Of a DNA stretch of 6,154 nt, positions 6,128-6,154 are shown one piece after another. The notes beneath the pieces are model-generated. The model saw only the letters and a program-made list of their open reading frames with translations, was not told where the DNA came from and did not search any database. Origin of the DNA: an uncultured Deferribacteraceae bacterium (lineage in GTDB: Bacteria; Chrysiogenota; Deferribacteres; Deferribacterales; Mucispirillaceae); contig CAMQYB010000128.1 of NCBI GenBank assembly GCA_947039055.1, positions 1 to 6,154 of the forward strand, given 5' to 3'. Each line of letters starts with the position of its first letter. Position 1 is the stretch's first letter. The position numbers and the translations under genes are program-made.

Positions 6128-6154
6128 ATATGAAATATTAATTATTTTATAGTT

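Overview
The window is AT-rich (roughly 30-35% GC in the lines counted by eye). It holds a divergent pair of transcription units. On the minus strand, 4186 down to 122, lie three consecutive genes for exported ankyrin-repeat proteins. On the plus strand, 4383-5864, lies one intact aldehyde dehydrogenase gene. Two of the ankyrin proteins start with a lipoprotein signal peptide ending in VIGC and the third with an ordinary Sec signal. This indicates a diderm-type bacterium that displays ankyrin solenoids outside the cytoplasm. The base composition together with a family of exported ankyrin lipoproteins recalls host-associated spirochaetes such as Brachyspira. That is only an impression, because no rRNA or lineage marker is present and other AT-rich groups remain possible.

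Layout. Positions 1-110 carry a 24-bp tandem repeat directly after the stop of the last ankyrin gene. Read on the minus strand it stays open in the frame of that gene and spells an octapeptide (NSIVDILE). Positions 122-1102, 1150-2040 and 2078-4186 (all minus) encode ankyrin proteins of 326, 296 and 702 residues. The gaps between them are only 47 and 37 bases, each gene has its own Shine-Dalgarno, and no terminator is visible between them, so they probably form one operon with the large 702-residue gene first. The 196-base divergent spacer (4187-4382) holds plausible promoters in both directions. The dehydrogenase follows and closes with a clear hairpin terminator at about 5901-5940.

The last 290 bases (5865-6154) show no gene. 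Besides that terminator they contain a 10-bp AT-rich hairpin, a 17-bp tandem repeat (four in-phase copies), and a strong terminator pointing leftward. The last implies that a minus-strand gene ends at or just beyond the right edge, convergent with the dehydrogenase.

How the genes work together. The three ankyrin proteins have no visible catalytic domain and are probably binding scaffolds in the periplasm or at the membrane. Two carry a lipid anchor and one is either soluble or held by an uncleaved signal. They share repeat style, and the first two share the TVIGCKK signal end and a similar C-terminal cap, so they look like an expanded paralogous family. Nothing in the sequence links them to the dehydrogenase beyond the shared divergent promoter region. 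The dehydrogenase belongs to the acetaldehyde dehydrogenase II (AcoD/ExaC/AldB-like) group and probably oxidises a small aldehyde to the acid in the cytoplasm.
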